From NCBI GenBank assembly GCA_033557465.1, contig CM066041.1, forward strand, positions 161,175,532 through 161,239,531: DNA of 64,000 nucleotides. Direction: 5' to 3'. The first letter of the stretch is position 1, and every line of letters starts with the position of its first letter. The notes under the pieces are model-generated. The model saw only the letters and a list, made by a program, of their open reading frames with translations. It searched no databases and had not been told where the DNA came from. The translations under genes were made by a program, and so were the position numbers. Below, in pieces: positions 19,746 to 30,630 of the stretch. The stretch comes from Ichthyophis bannanicus (Eukaryota; Chordata; Amphibia; Gymnophiona; Ichthyophiidae).

Positions 19746-20545
19746 ATGGAGAAAACAAAAAGAGAAGGGGCCGTGAAGAAAAAATTGGCAGAATTCCGCT
19801 CCTCCTATGCACCCACAAGAGGAGGAAAGGAGGGAGAGAAGACAGGCAAGACGGTGGGGGAGCTCTCACCAGGGCACGAAGAGGATACGGAAGGAGAGGA
19901 GTGTGTGGGAATGACTGAGAAAATCAAGCAGTGGTTATAGAACTAAAGGAGGATTTAAAGGAGGAAATTGGTGGTCTAAAGAATAAGTTAAGAGACTTTG
20001 CAAACACTTAACAAGACATCACGGATCTGGGAGAACGTGTGGAAGAAGCAGAGGCTTAACTGGAACAGCAAGGGGCAGCGGTGGAGCAATTCCAGAAAGG
20101 ATGGGAGGAGATGAGGGAGGCTCAAGAGGAGCTGAAGATAAAAACGGAAGACTTGGAGGACCGCTCGAGAAGATGCAACATCCGAGTACGGGGAGTCCCA
20201 GAGGATCCCAAATATAGGAATAGTGAAGTGGTGGTACAAAGAATATTTGGAGAACTTTTAAAAGTGGCGGAGCACACAGAGGAGGATGAAGGAGATCAGA
20301 TGAAAATAGAGCGGGCCCATAGAGGGTTGGGACCCATACGGGATAATTGTCCGAGAGATATTGTAGTCTGCTTGGCTTCCTACAAGTTGAAAGAACACAT
20401 TCTGGGAGCAGCGAGAAAGCTAAGAAACTTTCAGTGGGAAGGACACAAATTGGAACTGTTTCAGGATTTATCCCAGGGAACGCTGCAGCGAAGACGAGAG
20501 ATAAGAGGTTACGGCCTACCTGAGGAGGGCCGACCTGAGATATAA
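19746..20545 (+). pseudogene. L1-like ORF1 protein (RNA-binding chaperone)
   Basis: An ATG at 19746 starts a Lys/Glu-rich N-terminus (MEKTKREGAVKKKLAEF) that stops at 19938. Coding continues through a coiled-coil region (EEMREAQEELKIKTEDLEDRS, 20105-20170) into the L1 ORF1 RRM-type core: RCNIRVRGVPED (20172-20210), ERAHRGLGP (20310-20335), PRDIVVCLASYKLKEHILGAARK (20350-20420). In the family this protein trimerises and coats LINE RNA. Stops in the coiled-coil segment inactivate it. Confidence 0.85.
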
Positions 20546-20909
20546 GTGGCTGTACCCATTTGGATTGCTGATCACGGTGCAAGGGCGGTCAAGGAAAGTA
20601 AAGTCAAGTGCAGAAGCTTGGAGAGCGTTGAGAGACTTAAGTGCTGCAAATCTACCAGAGAAGGCCAGCAGTCCAGCCAAGCCAATGGACAACAATGCCA
20701 ATACTACTAAGGCAGAGAGTTTGAGGTGGCATAGAGCAGCAGAAGGTGATAGGAGGCTGGCGAGACTGGGCAAGGAGCGTCATTGAGGAAAGACGATTGA
20801 AGAGGATGCAGGGTGAAGAGGCAGAGACAGCACATGGACTTGAACCAGTTGATTTACTATGTGGAAAAGGTTTGGGGTGATAGTAATATGTTTGTGAGCT
20901 GGGAGTAAT

Positions 20910-21275
20910 AAATGAAGATGTGGGGGGAGGATAGAAGGGAAGGGGGTAGAGTGGAGGGGGGTAGGATTATAAAGGGTAGCAGGGGTGTGGTAGGATGGTG
21001 GGAGGGGAGGAGGGGGAAGAGGGGTGGGGGTAGGTGGCGGTCCGATGCTGGGTTACTGTTATGGAAGTCAGGTCTCCTTTACGGAGCAGAAGGTTGGGGG
21101 GGGAGGAGGGGGGGTTGAGAAGGGAGATGAGGGGGAAGGGGGGGAGTTAGACAAGGTGGCACAGAAAGTAGGGGAGGGGGAAGCGCAGGGGGAGGTGGTA
21201 GGGGTGAATGGAGGGGGAGGAGGGAAGGGGGAGTTAGGGGTAGAGGGGGAGAAGAAGGGGGGGGGGACAGCACAG
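20910..21275 (+). repeat. G-rich purine tract between L1 ORF1 and ORF2
   Basis: This contains dozens of closely spaced runs of three or more G (for example GGGAGGGGAGGAGGGGGAAG near 21000) with almost no C. It has strong G-quadruplex potential on the RNA-sense strand. It ends just before ORF2 (21268). The interval 20546-20909 before it holds no clear coding signal. Frames translated here are nearly all Gly/Glu/Arg and are not genes. Confidence 0.75.
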
Positions 21276-23784
21276 GCGACCTGAAAATTGTTACTTTAAA
21301 TGTGAAAGGGTTAAATTCCCCCTTTAAGAGGAAGAAATTGTATAAGGAACTCTATAGACAAAAAGCCTCACTTGTGCTATTGCAAGAGACGCATTTGCTG
21401 TGGAGGCATGAGTCTGTAGTGAAGCCTAGGGGTTATTCTGAGCTAGTGTTTGCATCTAATATGCGGGAGCGGAAGAAAGGGGGGGTGGCGCTGTTGGTAA
21501 GTGGGGCACTCAAAGTAGAGTTGCACACAATAATTAGAGACAGAGGGAGAAGATACCTACTGGTACGAATGAAGATAGAAGATGAATGGTTTTGTGTGAT
21601 AAATGTGTATGCTCCCACGGGGACTCAAAAGGACTTCTGGGAAGAAGTGGATAAGAAAGTGAATATGTTGGGGGAGGGAGCGAGAATCTGTGGAGGGGAC
21701 TTTAATATGATTTGGGAGGTGGGGAGAGATTCTACAGGGAGGGGAGAGGAGAGGGGAGGGGTGCAGATAGGAGACGATATTAGAAATTTGTGAAGGATAA
21801 TGATTTGATTGATGTGTGGCGGCTGCTTAACCCGAGCAGGTGCCAGTATTCTTTTTTTTCAGTGGTGCATGGCACATATTCACGGATAGACACTATCTGG
21901 GTAGGGCAAGAGATAGCAGGCAGGATAAGAGAAGGAGAGATGGGGCCGATCACATGGTCGGATCATGCACCGGTGATTGTGTGCCTGAGGTGTCGGGAAG
22001 AGGAGAGAGGGCTGCGCTATTGGAAATTGAATGAGGCATTACTGGGTGATACCAGGGTAGTACGTGAGCTAGAAGAGTTGATACCAGAGTATTTTGTGCA
22101 TAATGACAATGGAGAAGTACAGAAGGGAGTGGTCTGGGATGCGTTTAAGGCAGTGGTGAGGGGTACTTTGATTAAATGGGGGGCGAGAATAAAGAGGGAA
22201 AGGGAGAAGAAGGAACTTCAACTATGGCAGCAGCTGGTTATGTTAGAAGAGGCGGATGCCCTAGATTCAAGCGGGACATATAGGGGGGAGGTTATGCAGA
22301 CTAGGGCCAAGCTGAATGCGCTGGAAGCCGAAGGGATTCAATACCGGTTGCAAATATTGTGGCAAGAGTTCTTTGAGGGAGGGAATAGAGCGGGAAAGTA
22401 CATAGCGAGGAGATTAAAGCAGAAGCAGAATATGTCATTGATAACACAGATCAGGGGTAGGGGAGGGGTGGAAAGAGAAGGGCAGAAGATTAGAGAAGAA
22501 TTTGTGGAGTTTTATCAGAAGTTGTATGAAGCAAAATTAGATAGGCCGGAGGGTGAGATATGGGAATATCTGGAGGCAGCTGAACTCCCACAATTGGAGG
22601 AAGAGGAAAGAGAGGAGTTGGACAGAGAAATACAGGTCGAGGAGGTGGAGTTGGCGATCAAGGGCCTGAAATCGGGAAAGGCCCAGGGCCAGATGGGCTC
22701 ACGGGTAGCTTTTATAAAAAATTTAGGAGAGTGTTGGTGAAGCCTCTGAGTTTGTTTAATTTACCCAGGGAAGGGGAGCGGTTAGCGGCAACGATGGGTT
22801 GGGCAGGGATCACGCTAATTCACAAAGAGGGGAAGGATCCGCAAGAGTGTGCGTCATACTGGCCCATCTCACTGATAAACGTAGACGCAAAGTTAATGGC
22901 CAAAGTATTAGCAGGGAGACTCAACAGAGTATTGCGGAAGTTGGTGCATGAGGATCAAGCGGGGTTTATACCAGGGAGGCAGGTGGCAGATAATATCCGG
23001 AAAACTCTAAATGTAATATGGTCAGCGAAACGGGCGTCAGAACCGGCATTGCTTCTCTCGCTTGATGCAGAGAAAGCGTTCGACCACGTGTCGTGGAAAT
23101 TTCTGTTCGCAGTATTGGACAACATAGGGTTGGGTAAAGGCTTTGTAGATTGGATAAAGGCATTATATGCGGGACCTAAAGCGTGTGTGAGGATCAATGG
23201 GGGGTACTCAGATTTTTTTCCATTGGGGAGGGAAACTAGGCAGGGATGCCTTTTCTCGCCATTGTTGTTTGCCTTATCCTTGGAACCGCTAACGGGGAAG
23301 ATAAGGGAGGGGGGGGGGGATTGGGCATCAAGGGGGTGACAGTGGGGCAGAGGGAATATAAAAAATGGCTATGTTTGCAGACGATATTTTACTTATGATT
23401 ACTAGGCCAAATGAGACGCTGCCTGCGATTATGAGGGAGTTACAGGAATATGGGGAAATGGCGGGGTTTAGAATTAATTGGAGCAAATCTGAAATCCTGA
23501 ACTTGACAGTAGGGGTAGAGCTGCAGAGGAGCCTACAGTATGCATATCCATTTAGGTGGGCTAAAAGATCTTAGATATTTGGGAGTTTATTTGGGGCGGG
23601 ATCTTGAGGAACTATATGAGCTGAACTATAAAAAGGCTTTTGGGCAGTGGAGGCACAATTGGGAGCATGGAATAAGGGGGTACATATCTTGGTTGGGGAG
23701 AATGGTGGTGCTGAAAATGCTGCTGCTCCCCAAGTTCCTTTTTTATTTTCAAGTGCTACCAGTAGGGATTCCCATACAGGTGCT
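21268..23784 (+). pseudogene. L1-like ORF2: endonuclease and reverse transcriptase (5' part)
   Basis: The AP-type endonuclease starts IVTLNVKGLNSPFKRKKLY (21285-21340) and has LLQETHLLW, VINVYAPTG (21597-21625), GGDFNMIWE and SDHAPVIVCL (21960-21990). RT has GITLIHKEGKDPQECASYWP (22805-22865), DQAGFIPGRQVADNIR (22950-23000), LLSLDAEKAFDHVSW (23045-23095), RQGCLFSPLLFALSLEPL (23235-23290) and MFADDILL (23369-23392), the intact catalytic box. Frameshifts lie at about 21790, at about 22735 and near the G run 23308-23319. It is cut at 23785 by the PLE target site (VLKRLQ). Confidence 0.9.
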
Positions 23785-23798
23785 AAAAAGATTGCAAA

Positions 23799-24735
23799 TA
23801 GTTTATAATGATAAAAAGTCGTTCAGTATTAACACAATAAAGAGTGGAAATCTTAATTTCCTTTTAACCAGGAGCTCTTACTACGAATAAGAAGGTCTCA
23901 GACTTATTGCGACTATACCATTCAGACTCGTGTCTTAAACCGGTATCTCGCCTTATAGCATCAATGACCTTCAGAAGGTTTCCCCAGGGGAACTACTCAT
24001 ATTGGAAAGCCAGTGCTGCAACTTATAAAACAGCTTTAATGACTTCAACAGCTTCAACAAAGTCCAAAGTATGGAAGAAACACTTAGCTTGCAACTAATG
24101 AACTTTCAGCTCCTCTGGCACACAGACTTATGCTGATCCCAACGCCTGTCCTAGGTACCGTATACGCGTTTCATGCTGTTTGTTTCCTCAGGGGATCCTA
24201 TAATAGGCTTTCTAACAGTGCTGTATAAAACATGAAAACATATAGCATCAAACTCCACACACAAAAATTAGTGAATCACAATCCACCCTACTACTGTACA
24301 AAAAACGAACAAAGATTAAAAACATCTCCTCCCACCTTTCATGCTGCCCGCGTCCTGAAATTAGAACACCCTAATCACGCTATCATTCTGTAGCAACTGT
24401 CCGTGCCTTCAGGGTTACTAGACGCCGTGCATGCGAGGTGAGGTTAAACACCACATTTAAATGGTCTACTTAGCAATAATACTATTGGATCTCTCATAAC
24501 TCCTCCCCCACCAATAGCCAATCCTCCAGATATCTCTCTGCCTGCATTTCAATAGCCAGCTATACTCAACCGCTCTCCCGCGTGTTCAATTCCCAAAAAC
24601 CCCCCGAAACCGAATGTCCCCATCTAATAACTGCCCCCCCTACAACCGACAGATACTAGAAAAGTCAGGGGTATCCAATGAACAATTTTAGTAATCCCAG
24701 AAACTACTGCAAAACTGCCATAGTATACTTAATTT
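23799..24735 (-). repeat. PLE terminal region, left copy
   Basis: This is the reverse complement of 41084-42040 over nearly its full length, for example GAGTGGAAATCTTAATTTCC, GGATCCTATAATAGGCT and GGTTAAACACCACATTTAAA. It is the non-coding 3' region of the minus-strand PLE. The outer end lacks about 50 bases present at the right end (from TGTAAACACAT to CGATTAAC), so it is slightly truncated. The stretch holds no gene; small frames are shadows. Confidence 0.88.
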
Positions 24736-24766
24736 TTATTTATTTATTTTATTTAACATTGTTTAT

Positions 24767-26280
24767 TGTCACACCCTCATCGGGCCCCTCCGGTGGAGAC
24801 TGGTATTATGGCTTAATACCTTTTCTTGGCTTTCTATATGCTATAGATAGCCCTGCCTGGCCCTCTGTGGGTGGTAGTTGTACCGTCTTCTTGTAATCCC
24901 TCAAACACACAGTTCACACTTTAAATCAAGGGCTTTATTCCCCGTCCAATGAGGTATTCTTTTTCTTGAAGAACAAAATAATCAAAAGCCACTCTGGCAA
25001 ATAACAGAAGCAAACATTGAACAAAAATGCTTTCCTCAGCTTTAACTTTTTAACAAAAGAAAAACAGTTCTCTTCATGAGCACTTAATCCTTTTCTTTTG
25101 CTGATATAAATCAATCAGGATTCACTTTAAACCAAGCAACTTCTGCCAGTTACTGTGTTGCTGTTTAAACCTTCCTTGTACATGTATTTTCTTATCTCAG
25201 TGAAAACTCTTCCTCTTCAGTTGTCACTAACGAACATTCCATGGGTTCAGTGTTATCTGGTACATTAGAAATATCATGTGGCATTAAAGGATAACCATTT
25301 GTACCTACGTTTTCTGTAGCAGCTGTCCTGCCGAGCTCACTCTGGTTAATCACGTCAGCTACGTGACTGCTTCCTGGCTTTAGGCTAAAACACTGCTGGG
25401 TATTACCGTATACTCTGGATAATGGCTTGTAAGAGCACTCCTCCTGTGTAAAGCTATGAGGTAACTGCCCATAAACACTGGTATTAGAGTCAAACAGCTT
25501 GTATCCTGCCTTGAATGGGTTAAAGGCTAATTCCTCTGATACAGCTGTGGGAGTTTTCAGTGCTGACAACGGCACTCGAGAGAAGTCTGAGCATTTAAAG
25601 TTGCTAGCAGAATTATAAGGTAAGAGACCTTCCTTTCTCTTGTAACTGCCCGTACAAGGAAAGAAGTTGTTTCCTTTTCCCTTTATCTCTGCTCTAGGCT
25701 GGCTTCTTCTATTAATCCTGGACTTAGCCCATTCGGGTGTAAAACAGTCCTGTTCCACTTTGAATGCCTTGCTTCCTGCAACAGGATTCCTCCCTCTTCT
25801 CTTCTGGCTTTCACACACACACTCTGTGTCCAACAGCTGATCTCCACACGTACTCACATAGTCCTGAGACTCATTCAAGCTGTCCTCTGGTATATGTTGC
25901 TGACACTCTCTCTCATTTCCTTCCTTCCACCAACTTTGGTCCTGGAGATGAGATTGGCTTATAGTGTTTCTTTCTCTTTCCCTCCGTTCCCACGACTGAG
26001 GTTGTTGCTTCCACCTCTGTCCGTGCTCACTCTCCCTCACTGCTTGTGAGTGTGCCTTATGTATCTGTCCCCGGGTTCCACCCCTTCTCAGCTGATCCCT
26101 ATCAGGTAAATCAACCTCCATTCTCATGCTGGCTGGGTGTGTCTTTTTACCCTTTTTCCACGTGTGCTGTGGTTGCTCATAGCAACTATTTGACATGTTT
26201 TTGTTTACCTCATCAGTTTCTGCCTGATTTTCTCCACTAATCTCCATTTCCTCTGGGTCCCCTGGGTTTACCTTGTGACA
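24767..26280 (-). mobile_element. solo-LTR-like insertion with long ORF
   Basis: This 1514-bp unit has TG...CA ends and short inverted termini (TGTCACACC left, TTGTGACA right). The flanking TTAT occurs at 24763-24766 and 26281-26284. Read on the minus strand it begins TGTCACAAGG. It has an AATAAA signal at 24939-24934, about 170 bases before its 3' end, and a possible TATA-like TTTATATC near 25105. That is the layout of a retroviral or LTR-retrotransposon long terminal repeat, here without internal genes. Family unknown. Confidence 0.7.
25192..26247 (-). CDS. 351-codon ORF of unknown function inside the LTR-like unit
   Basis: This uninterrupted frame starts 34 bases inside the LTR-like unit and fills about 70% of it. 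The product is hydrophilic with no visible signal peptide or membrane segment. It has a basic patch KKGKK at residues 31-35, an Arg/Glu cluster ERRERERN at 87-94, a Ser/Thr/Asn-rich second half and an acidic end (TTEEEEFSLR). Single Cys residues do not form a zinc motif. I do not recognise the family. A chance frame of this length is unlikely. A protein encoded within an LTR, an exapted ORF or captured host sequence are all possible. Confidence 0.5.
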   Translation of the reverse strand: MEISGENQAETDEVNKNMSNSCYEQPQHTWKKGKKTHPASMRMEVDLPDRDQLRRGGTRGQIHKAHSQAVRESEHGQRWKQQPQSWERRERERNTISQSHLQDQSWWKEGNERECQQHIPEDSLNESQDYVSTCGDQLLDTECVCESQKRRGRNPVAGSKAFKVEQDCFTPEWAKSRINRRSQPRAEIKGKGNNFFPCTGSYKRKEGLLPYNSASNFKCSDFSRVPLSALKTPTAVSEELAFNPFKAGYKLFDSNTSVYGQLPHSFTQEECSYKPLSRVYGNTQQCFSLKPGSSHVADVINQSELGRTAATENVGTNGYPLMPHDISNVPDNTEPMECSLVTTEEEEFSLR

Positions 26281-26496
26281 TTATATACCGCACTATTTAA
26301 CATCAGCGCGGTTCACAAGTAACATAAATGTCCAGTGTGGGGGGTCTTCATTGGACTTACAGTAAAACAAGGAATTTAAACTTGGAGAATAGGTAAAACT
26401 ATGTACATAACTCTTCAATATATCTATGCAAGTTATTTACAGGTCGCTGTGGCGTGTAGGATCGGGGTTGGTCGAGTGGGTATGGATGAGCTGTGG

Positions 26497-28080
26497 CTAC
26501 GTAATGTCTTCAGAGTTGGGAAAGCATTGAAGGAAAAGGTAGTGTTTCAAAGCTTTTCTGAATTGGTGAAGGTTGTTTATGGCACGGATGTTGGTCGGTA
26601 GCTTGTTCCAGCATGAGGGTGCGGATAAAGCAAAGGCACGGTTTCTAGAGGCTTTGTTGCATTTGGTGATGGTTTTCGGGAGCATTAGGGAGTTGGTGGC
26701 GACAGATCTTCTGAGTCTGTTGGGGGGGTGAGTTGGATAAGTTCAGAGAGGGCGCTGGCCGTGCATTTATTGACGGCTTTGAATGTTATTGTTGGGATTT
26801 TGAAGGTGATCCTGTAGCGTATTGGGAGCCAGTGTAGTGTTTTCAGGATAGGGGTGATGTGCTGCCTTCTAGATGCTTGGTGAAGGGTTCGGGCTGCGGT
26901 ATTCATTGCTAGCTGCAAAGGTTGTAGAGTGCCCTTCGGCAGGCCGTGGAGAATGGAGTTTGCATAGTCGAAGTGGGGCATCACCAGTGACTGAAAGACT
27001 GTTCGAAAGTCCTCTGGCTCAAGTAACGGTCTGATGTGACGTAGCATCCGGATTTTGTGGTAAATTGCTTTTGAGATGTTGCCTATCTGGGCGTTTAAGT
27101 TGAGATGTTGGTCAATCGTCACTCCAAGGTAACGGATCGTTGTCTTCGTGAGAAGTTCGGCATCACGTACTTTCAGTGAAGATGGTGGGGTGAATGCTTG
27201 GTCTCTGCTGATGAAAAGTACCTCCGTCTTTTTGAGGTTGATTTTGAGCTTCTGAGAGTGTAGCCAGTCTGTGACTGCATTGAAGCATGAGGATAATCGG
27301 GATATGTCTGGGTGATCAGTATGTATTGGGGTGAACATGAGGACATCATTGGCATAAATTAGGCAGTTTACACCGAAAGATCTGATGATAGAGCAGATAG
27401 GCTGCATATAGACGTTGAAGAATAGGGCAGAGAGAGAGGAACCCTGAGGGATGCCCTTCGTTAGTGGGAATGGGGTGGAGGTTGAGGTACCGGATCGGAC
27501 ATGCTGCCATCTATCATTTAGGTATGAGGTACACCATGCGAGGGCGGTGCTGTGGATTCCCTTCTCGGCAAGGTGGGACAGCAGTAGATCATGGTTGACG
27601 GAGTCAAAAGCTGCCGCAATGTCAAGAAAGATGAGGGCGAATCCCTGTTTGATGTTATCTAGCCCTGTTATCAGAGTGCTGAATAGAATTGTTAACAAGG
27701 TTTCCACGCCATGTTGCTCACAAAACCCATGCTGGCAGGGATCGAGGGGTGAGTTATCCTCGATATGTTGGCTCAGTTGACGGTGGACTATTTTCTCTGA
27801 GATTTTCGCTAGGAGCGGTATGCTGGAGATGGGTCTGTATGAGTCCATCTTTGTGGGGTCAAGTTTATTGTTCTTGAGCAGTGGTCTAATTGAGGTTTGT
27901 TTTAGGCTTTGGGGGAAGACGCCTGTTTGGAATGAGGTTCCAATCAGTTTAGCCAGGAAGGTACTGAGCTCAGTACGTAGGGTTTTTATCCAGAATGCTG
28001 GACATGGGTCGCCTGGTGCTGTGGTGGTGTTTATATTCATAATGATGTCTTGTATTTCTGTCAGTTGGGGTAGCAAAGGT
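26497..28080 (-). pseudogene. L2 no. 1 reverse transcriptase
   Basis: A single open frame of 463 codons (28076-26685) covers the RT: DPCPAFWIKTLRTELS, SYRPISSIPLLAKISEKIVHRQL, DPCQHGF, LIFLDIAAAFDSVNHDLLL (first Asp motif), GIPQGSSLSALFFNVYMQP and the catalytic box as YANDVLMF, where YADD is expected. The C-terminus has PHFDYANSILHGLP and HITPILKTLHWLPIRYRITF. The last part continues in a shifted frame to 26497 (FALSAPSCWNKLPTNIRAI). The Asp to Asn change in the box should abolish polymerisation. Confidence 0.9.
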
Positions 28081-29295
28081 GGAGATGGTACTTTGGGTCA
28101 CTGTCAATACTTGTGTGGGTGAGGGTGGGGGGGAAAGGGCCAGCATAATGTCTGGGGACCCGGTGCTAGCGGGTAGGGTGTCCTGGTTTGTTTTGGTTTG
28201 CAGGTAGTCTGCATATTTCTGTGGGTCTGGTTGGTTTGCCTGATCAGTAGAGGGTTCCTTAGCTAGGGATTTGACAATGTTGAACAGCTCATGCGACTTA
28301 TTCAGGGATCGTTGTAGAACCTCAGCGTGGTATTGCCTCATTCTCCTCGAAACTGCTGTTCGATGGGTGCACAGCTGGGCAGAGTAAGCTTCTTGGTTTT
28401 CGGTCGATCTGGAGCGGCGCCAGCGTCTCTCTAGTTGTCGGAGTTGTCTGAGGGAGGTCTTGAGCTCGGGCGAGTACCAAGGTGCCTTCTTCCTCTTGTT
28501 ACGTGAAGCATTGATGGTGGGAGGGTCAATTGCAGCATTGAGGCATGAGTTCCATGTGGAGACCAAGTCATCAAGATTTAGCCCATGCGTATTGTGGAGA
28601 GGTTGTGCGCTCTCTAAGATCTCTTCTCTGTTGAACTGGCGATAGCGTTTTGAGACTGTTTCTGGTGGTTTGTTTGAGGAAAGGGGGTTAGCGAGTGATG
28701 GGTGTGTGGGCATCGCAAATCTGATTAGACTGTGGTCCGACCACGGTACTGAGCATAGTGAGAAGTTGATCTCGGATGTGGGACAGAGAGCTGATTGAGG
28801 TGCGAATATGAGATCAAGTGTGTTTCCCTTGATGTGGGTAGGGGAGTTGACCAGCTGGGTGTAGCCCACTGTCTCGAGATTGTCTAGGAAGGCTCTGGCT
28901 TGAGTATCTTGGCGTGAGGGGAGGTTGAAATCTTCTAGTATCCTGTTCGAGGTATGTGTCTTGATGGGGTTACAGGCGAGGTCAATAATTGAGGAGAGTT
29001 CATCTGGTGAGGGTGCCCGATATAGTAGGTTGATGGTGAGATATTTGTTCGCTATAGCGATGTGGTCAAGGTGGGGAGTGCTGCTTGATGCAATTGTCTG
29101 GAATTGTAGACTGGTCTTGCTTAGTATGAGTACACCTCCACCCCTTCTGTCAGTTCTGGGGCACGAGTGGGTGGTGAAGTTGGGGGGGACAAACTGGTGG
29201 AGGATTGCCGCGTCTGCCTCTGACATCCATGTCTCTGTGATGCATAGTATGTCAATTTCGGGGGAGGCTAGTATGTCAGATATGGCAGGTTTCTT
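27970..29295 (-). pseudogene. L2 no. 1 endonuclease domain
   Basis: The frame includes SPEIDILCITETWMSEADAAIL (29255-29190), RRGGGVLILSKTSLQFQ, LTINLLYRAPSPDELSSIID, RILEDFNLPSRQD (GDFN reads EDFN), NTLDLIFAPQ and VPWSDHSLIRF (SDH catalytic His). A Lys/Arg-rich linker NKRKKAPWYSPELKTSLRQLRQLERRWRRS leads toward the RT. A frameshift separates it from the RT frame near 28070. The N-terminal codons are displaced by the L2-like fragment at 29296. Confidence 0.88.
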
Positions 29296-30165
29296 CCTTT
29301 CGTTATCTAGGGGTCCACTTCGAGTCTGATCTTTCCTTCCATGCTCATGTTTCTCATGTCACCAAGTTGTCCTTCTTTCTCCGACAAATTCGTGCAGTTC
29401 GTCCTTTTCTATCCCCTTCTGCTCTCACTACTCTGTTACTTTCCCTGGTCATGTCTCGGGTGGATTTTGCAAACTCACTTTTTGTCGGCCTTTCCAAGAA
29501 ACAACAGTCCCGGTTACAACGTATTCAGAATACTGCCGCTCGTTTGGTCACCCATTCCTCCCCCCGTGATCACATCACACCCTTACTGTTCCGTCTTCAT
29601 TGGTTGCCTTTCCCCCACCGCGTTCACTTCAAGTTGCTCATTTTGGTTCATAAAGCTCTCCATACAGGTACCCCCCCAATATCTAACGGACCTTCTTTCC
29701 TTCCACTCCCCTAGGTACACCCCTCGCTCCTTTCACCTTAACCGCCTCGCTCTTCCCTCCCCTTCCCGTGCCCATTTACAGTCTACCCGTTCCTCTGCCT
29801 TCTTTTTTGCTGGCCCCGCCCTCTGGAACTCCCTCCCCTCCTCACTCCGACTGGACCCTCACCACCCCACATTTAAACAAAACCTCAAAACCCACCTTTT
29901 TTCCCTTGCGTTTGATATCCCCTCTCCTTTTGTGTGATTCCCATTTGTATTATCCTCTGCTTTCCTTGTGACTTGTCTTTGTTTTGGTTTAGCTTTGTCT
30001 CTTCTGCTTCTATTGCTTTTCTGTCCAGAAAGTGTATTTCTTTTCCTTTTCACTGGCCTCGGCCTTTTTAAAAGAAACAAAGTTTTTATTGGTTTTATTG
30101 TACACCGCTTTGCTTGCCCATGAAAGGCGGTTTTTATCAAGTGAAATAAAACATAAACATAAACA
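29296..30165 (+). mobile_element. L2-like LINE 3' fragment inside L2 no. 1
   Basis: This begins YLGVHFESDLSFHAHVSHVTKLS and continues LRQIRAVRPFLSPSALTTLLLSLV, SRVDFANSLFVGLSKK, LQRIQNTAARLV and HITPLLFRLHWLPF, then a frame-broken end. The 3' end has ACCGC (30106), GCGGT (30127) and tail AAATAAAACATAAACATAAA. TTTCTT at 29290-29295 and 30166-30171 is the target duplication. It lies antisense to the host L2 and belongs to the same group as 14441-15292. Confidence 0.88.
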
Positions 30166-30627
30166 TTTCTTTCTGATAGAGCGGGCGTTTATTAGGGCAC
30201 ATTTCAGGTCGTGAGGGGGGGTGTTGTGGTTGTGCTGAGAGGGTCTAGCCTGGAGAAGGGCTACGTAGATGAGGTGAGGGTGTGGATGGGTCTGACTGTG
30301 TGGTGGTTGGTGCGGTCATGGTGTCTTTTCCAAGAGTTGTGAAGGATTGGGATGGAACTATGGGTGGAAGTGAGGGATTGGGAGACTTGTGTCAGTGCGA
30401 GTAATATGTAGCAGCTGATAAATGTGTGTGATAGTGCGACTGTGGCGGGAGGTGCCATGGCGTCAGGAGATGGTAGGGAGGTCAGGTTGAGCCTTTGGTA
30501 GGGACGGTTTGGATTAGTGAGTGGTATGAGTGTGTTCCTAGTGCTGTTGTGCAAACAGGGTAAGGTGCTAGTAAGCTATTAGTGCTTTTCAGCAGCTTGT
30601 TAGAGAGCAGTGTCAGCGTAATGTAAC
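30166..30627 (-). other. L2 no. 1 5' region
   Basis: Non-coding or poorly coding start of the minus-strand L2. Its left end (CGGGCGTTTATTAGGGCACATTTCAGG) aligns with 55920-55960 of the second L2. It is rich in GTG/TG on the plus strand. I see no recognisable ORF1. It ends at the AATTT duplication that starts at 30628. Confidence 0.6.
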
Positions 30628-30630
30628 AAT

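Larger units (their letters stand above)
24736..30627 (-). mobile_element. L2-like LINE (L2 no. 1), split by an LTR and an L2-like fragment
   Basis: This minus-strand L2 sits in the non-coding end of the minus PLE. AATTT at 24731-24735 and 30628-30632 is the target duplication; the undisturbed order is seen at 41084-41100 reversed. It has a 5' region (30166-30627), endonuclease and RT (29295-26500), and a 3' end with the ACCGC...GCGGT hairpin near 26287 and a TTTATTTA-type tail (24736-24757). The LTR entered between hairpin and tail. A closely related L2 lies at 51485-56819. Confidence 0.88.

Noticed and set aside
21079..21284. Gly/Glu or Pro-rich ORFs in the G-rich tract
   Set aside because: Low-complexity composition effect between L1 ORF1 and ORF2.
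29341..29971. Several overlapping plus-strand ORFs as separate genes
   Set aside because: They are frame-shifted pieces of one L2-like 3' fragment plus shadow frames.
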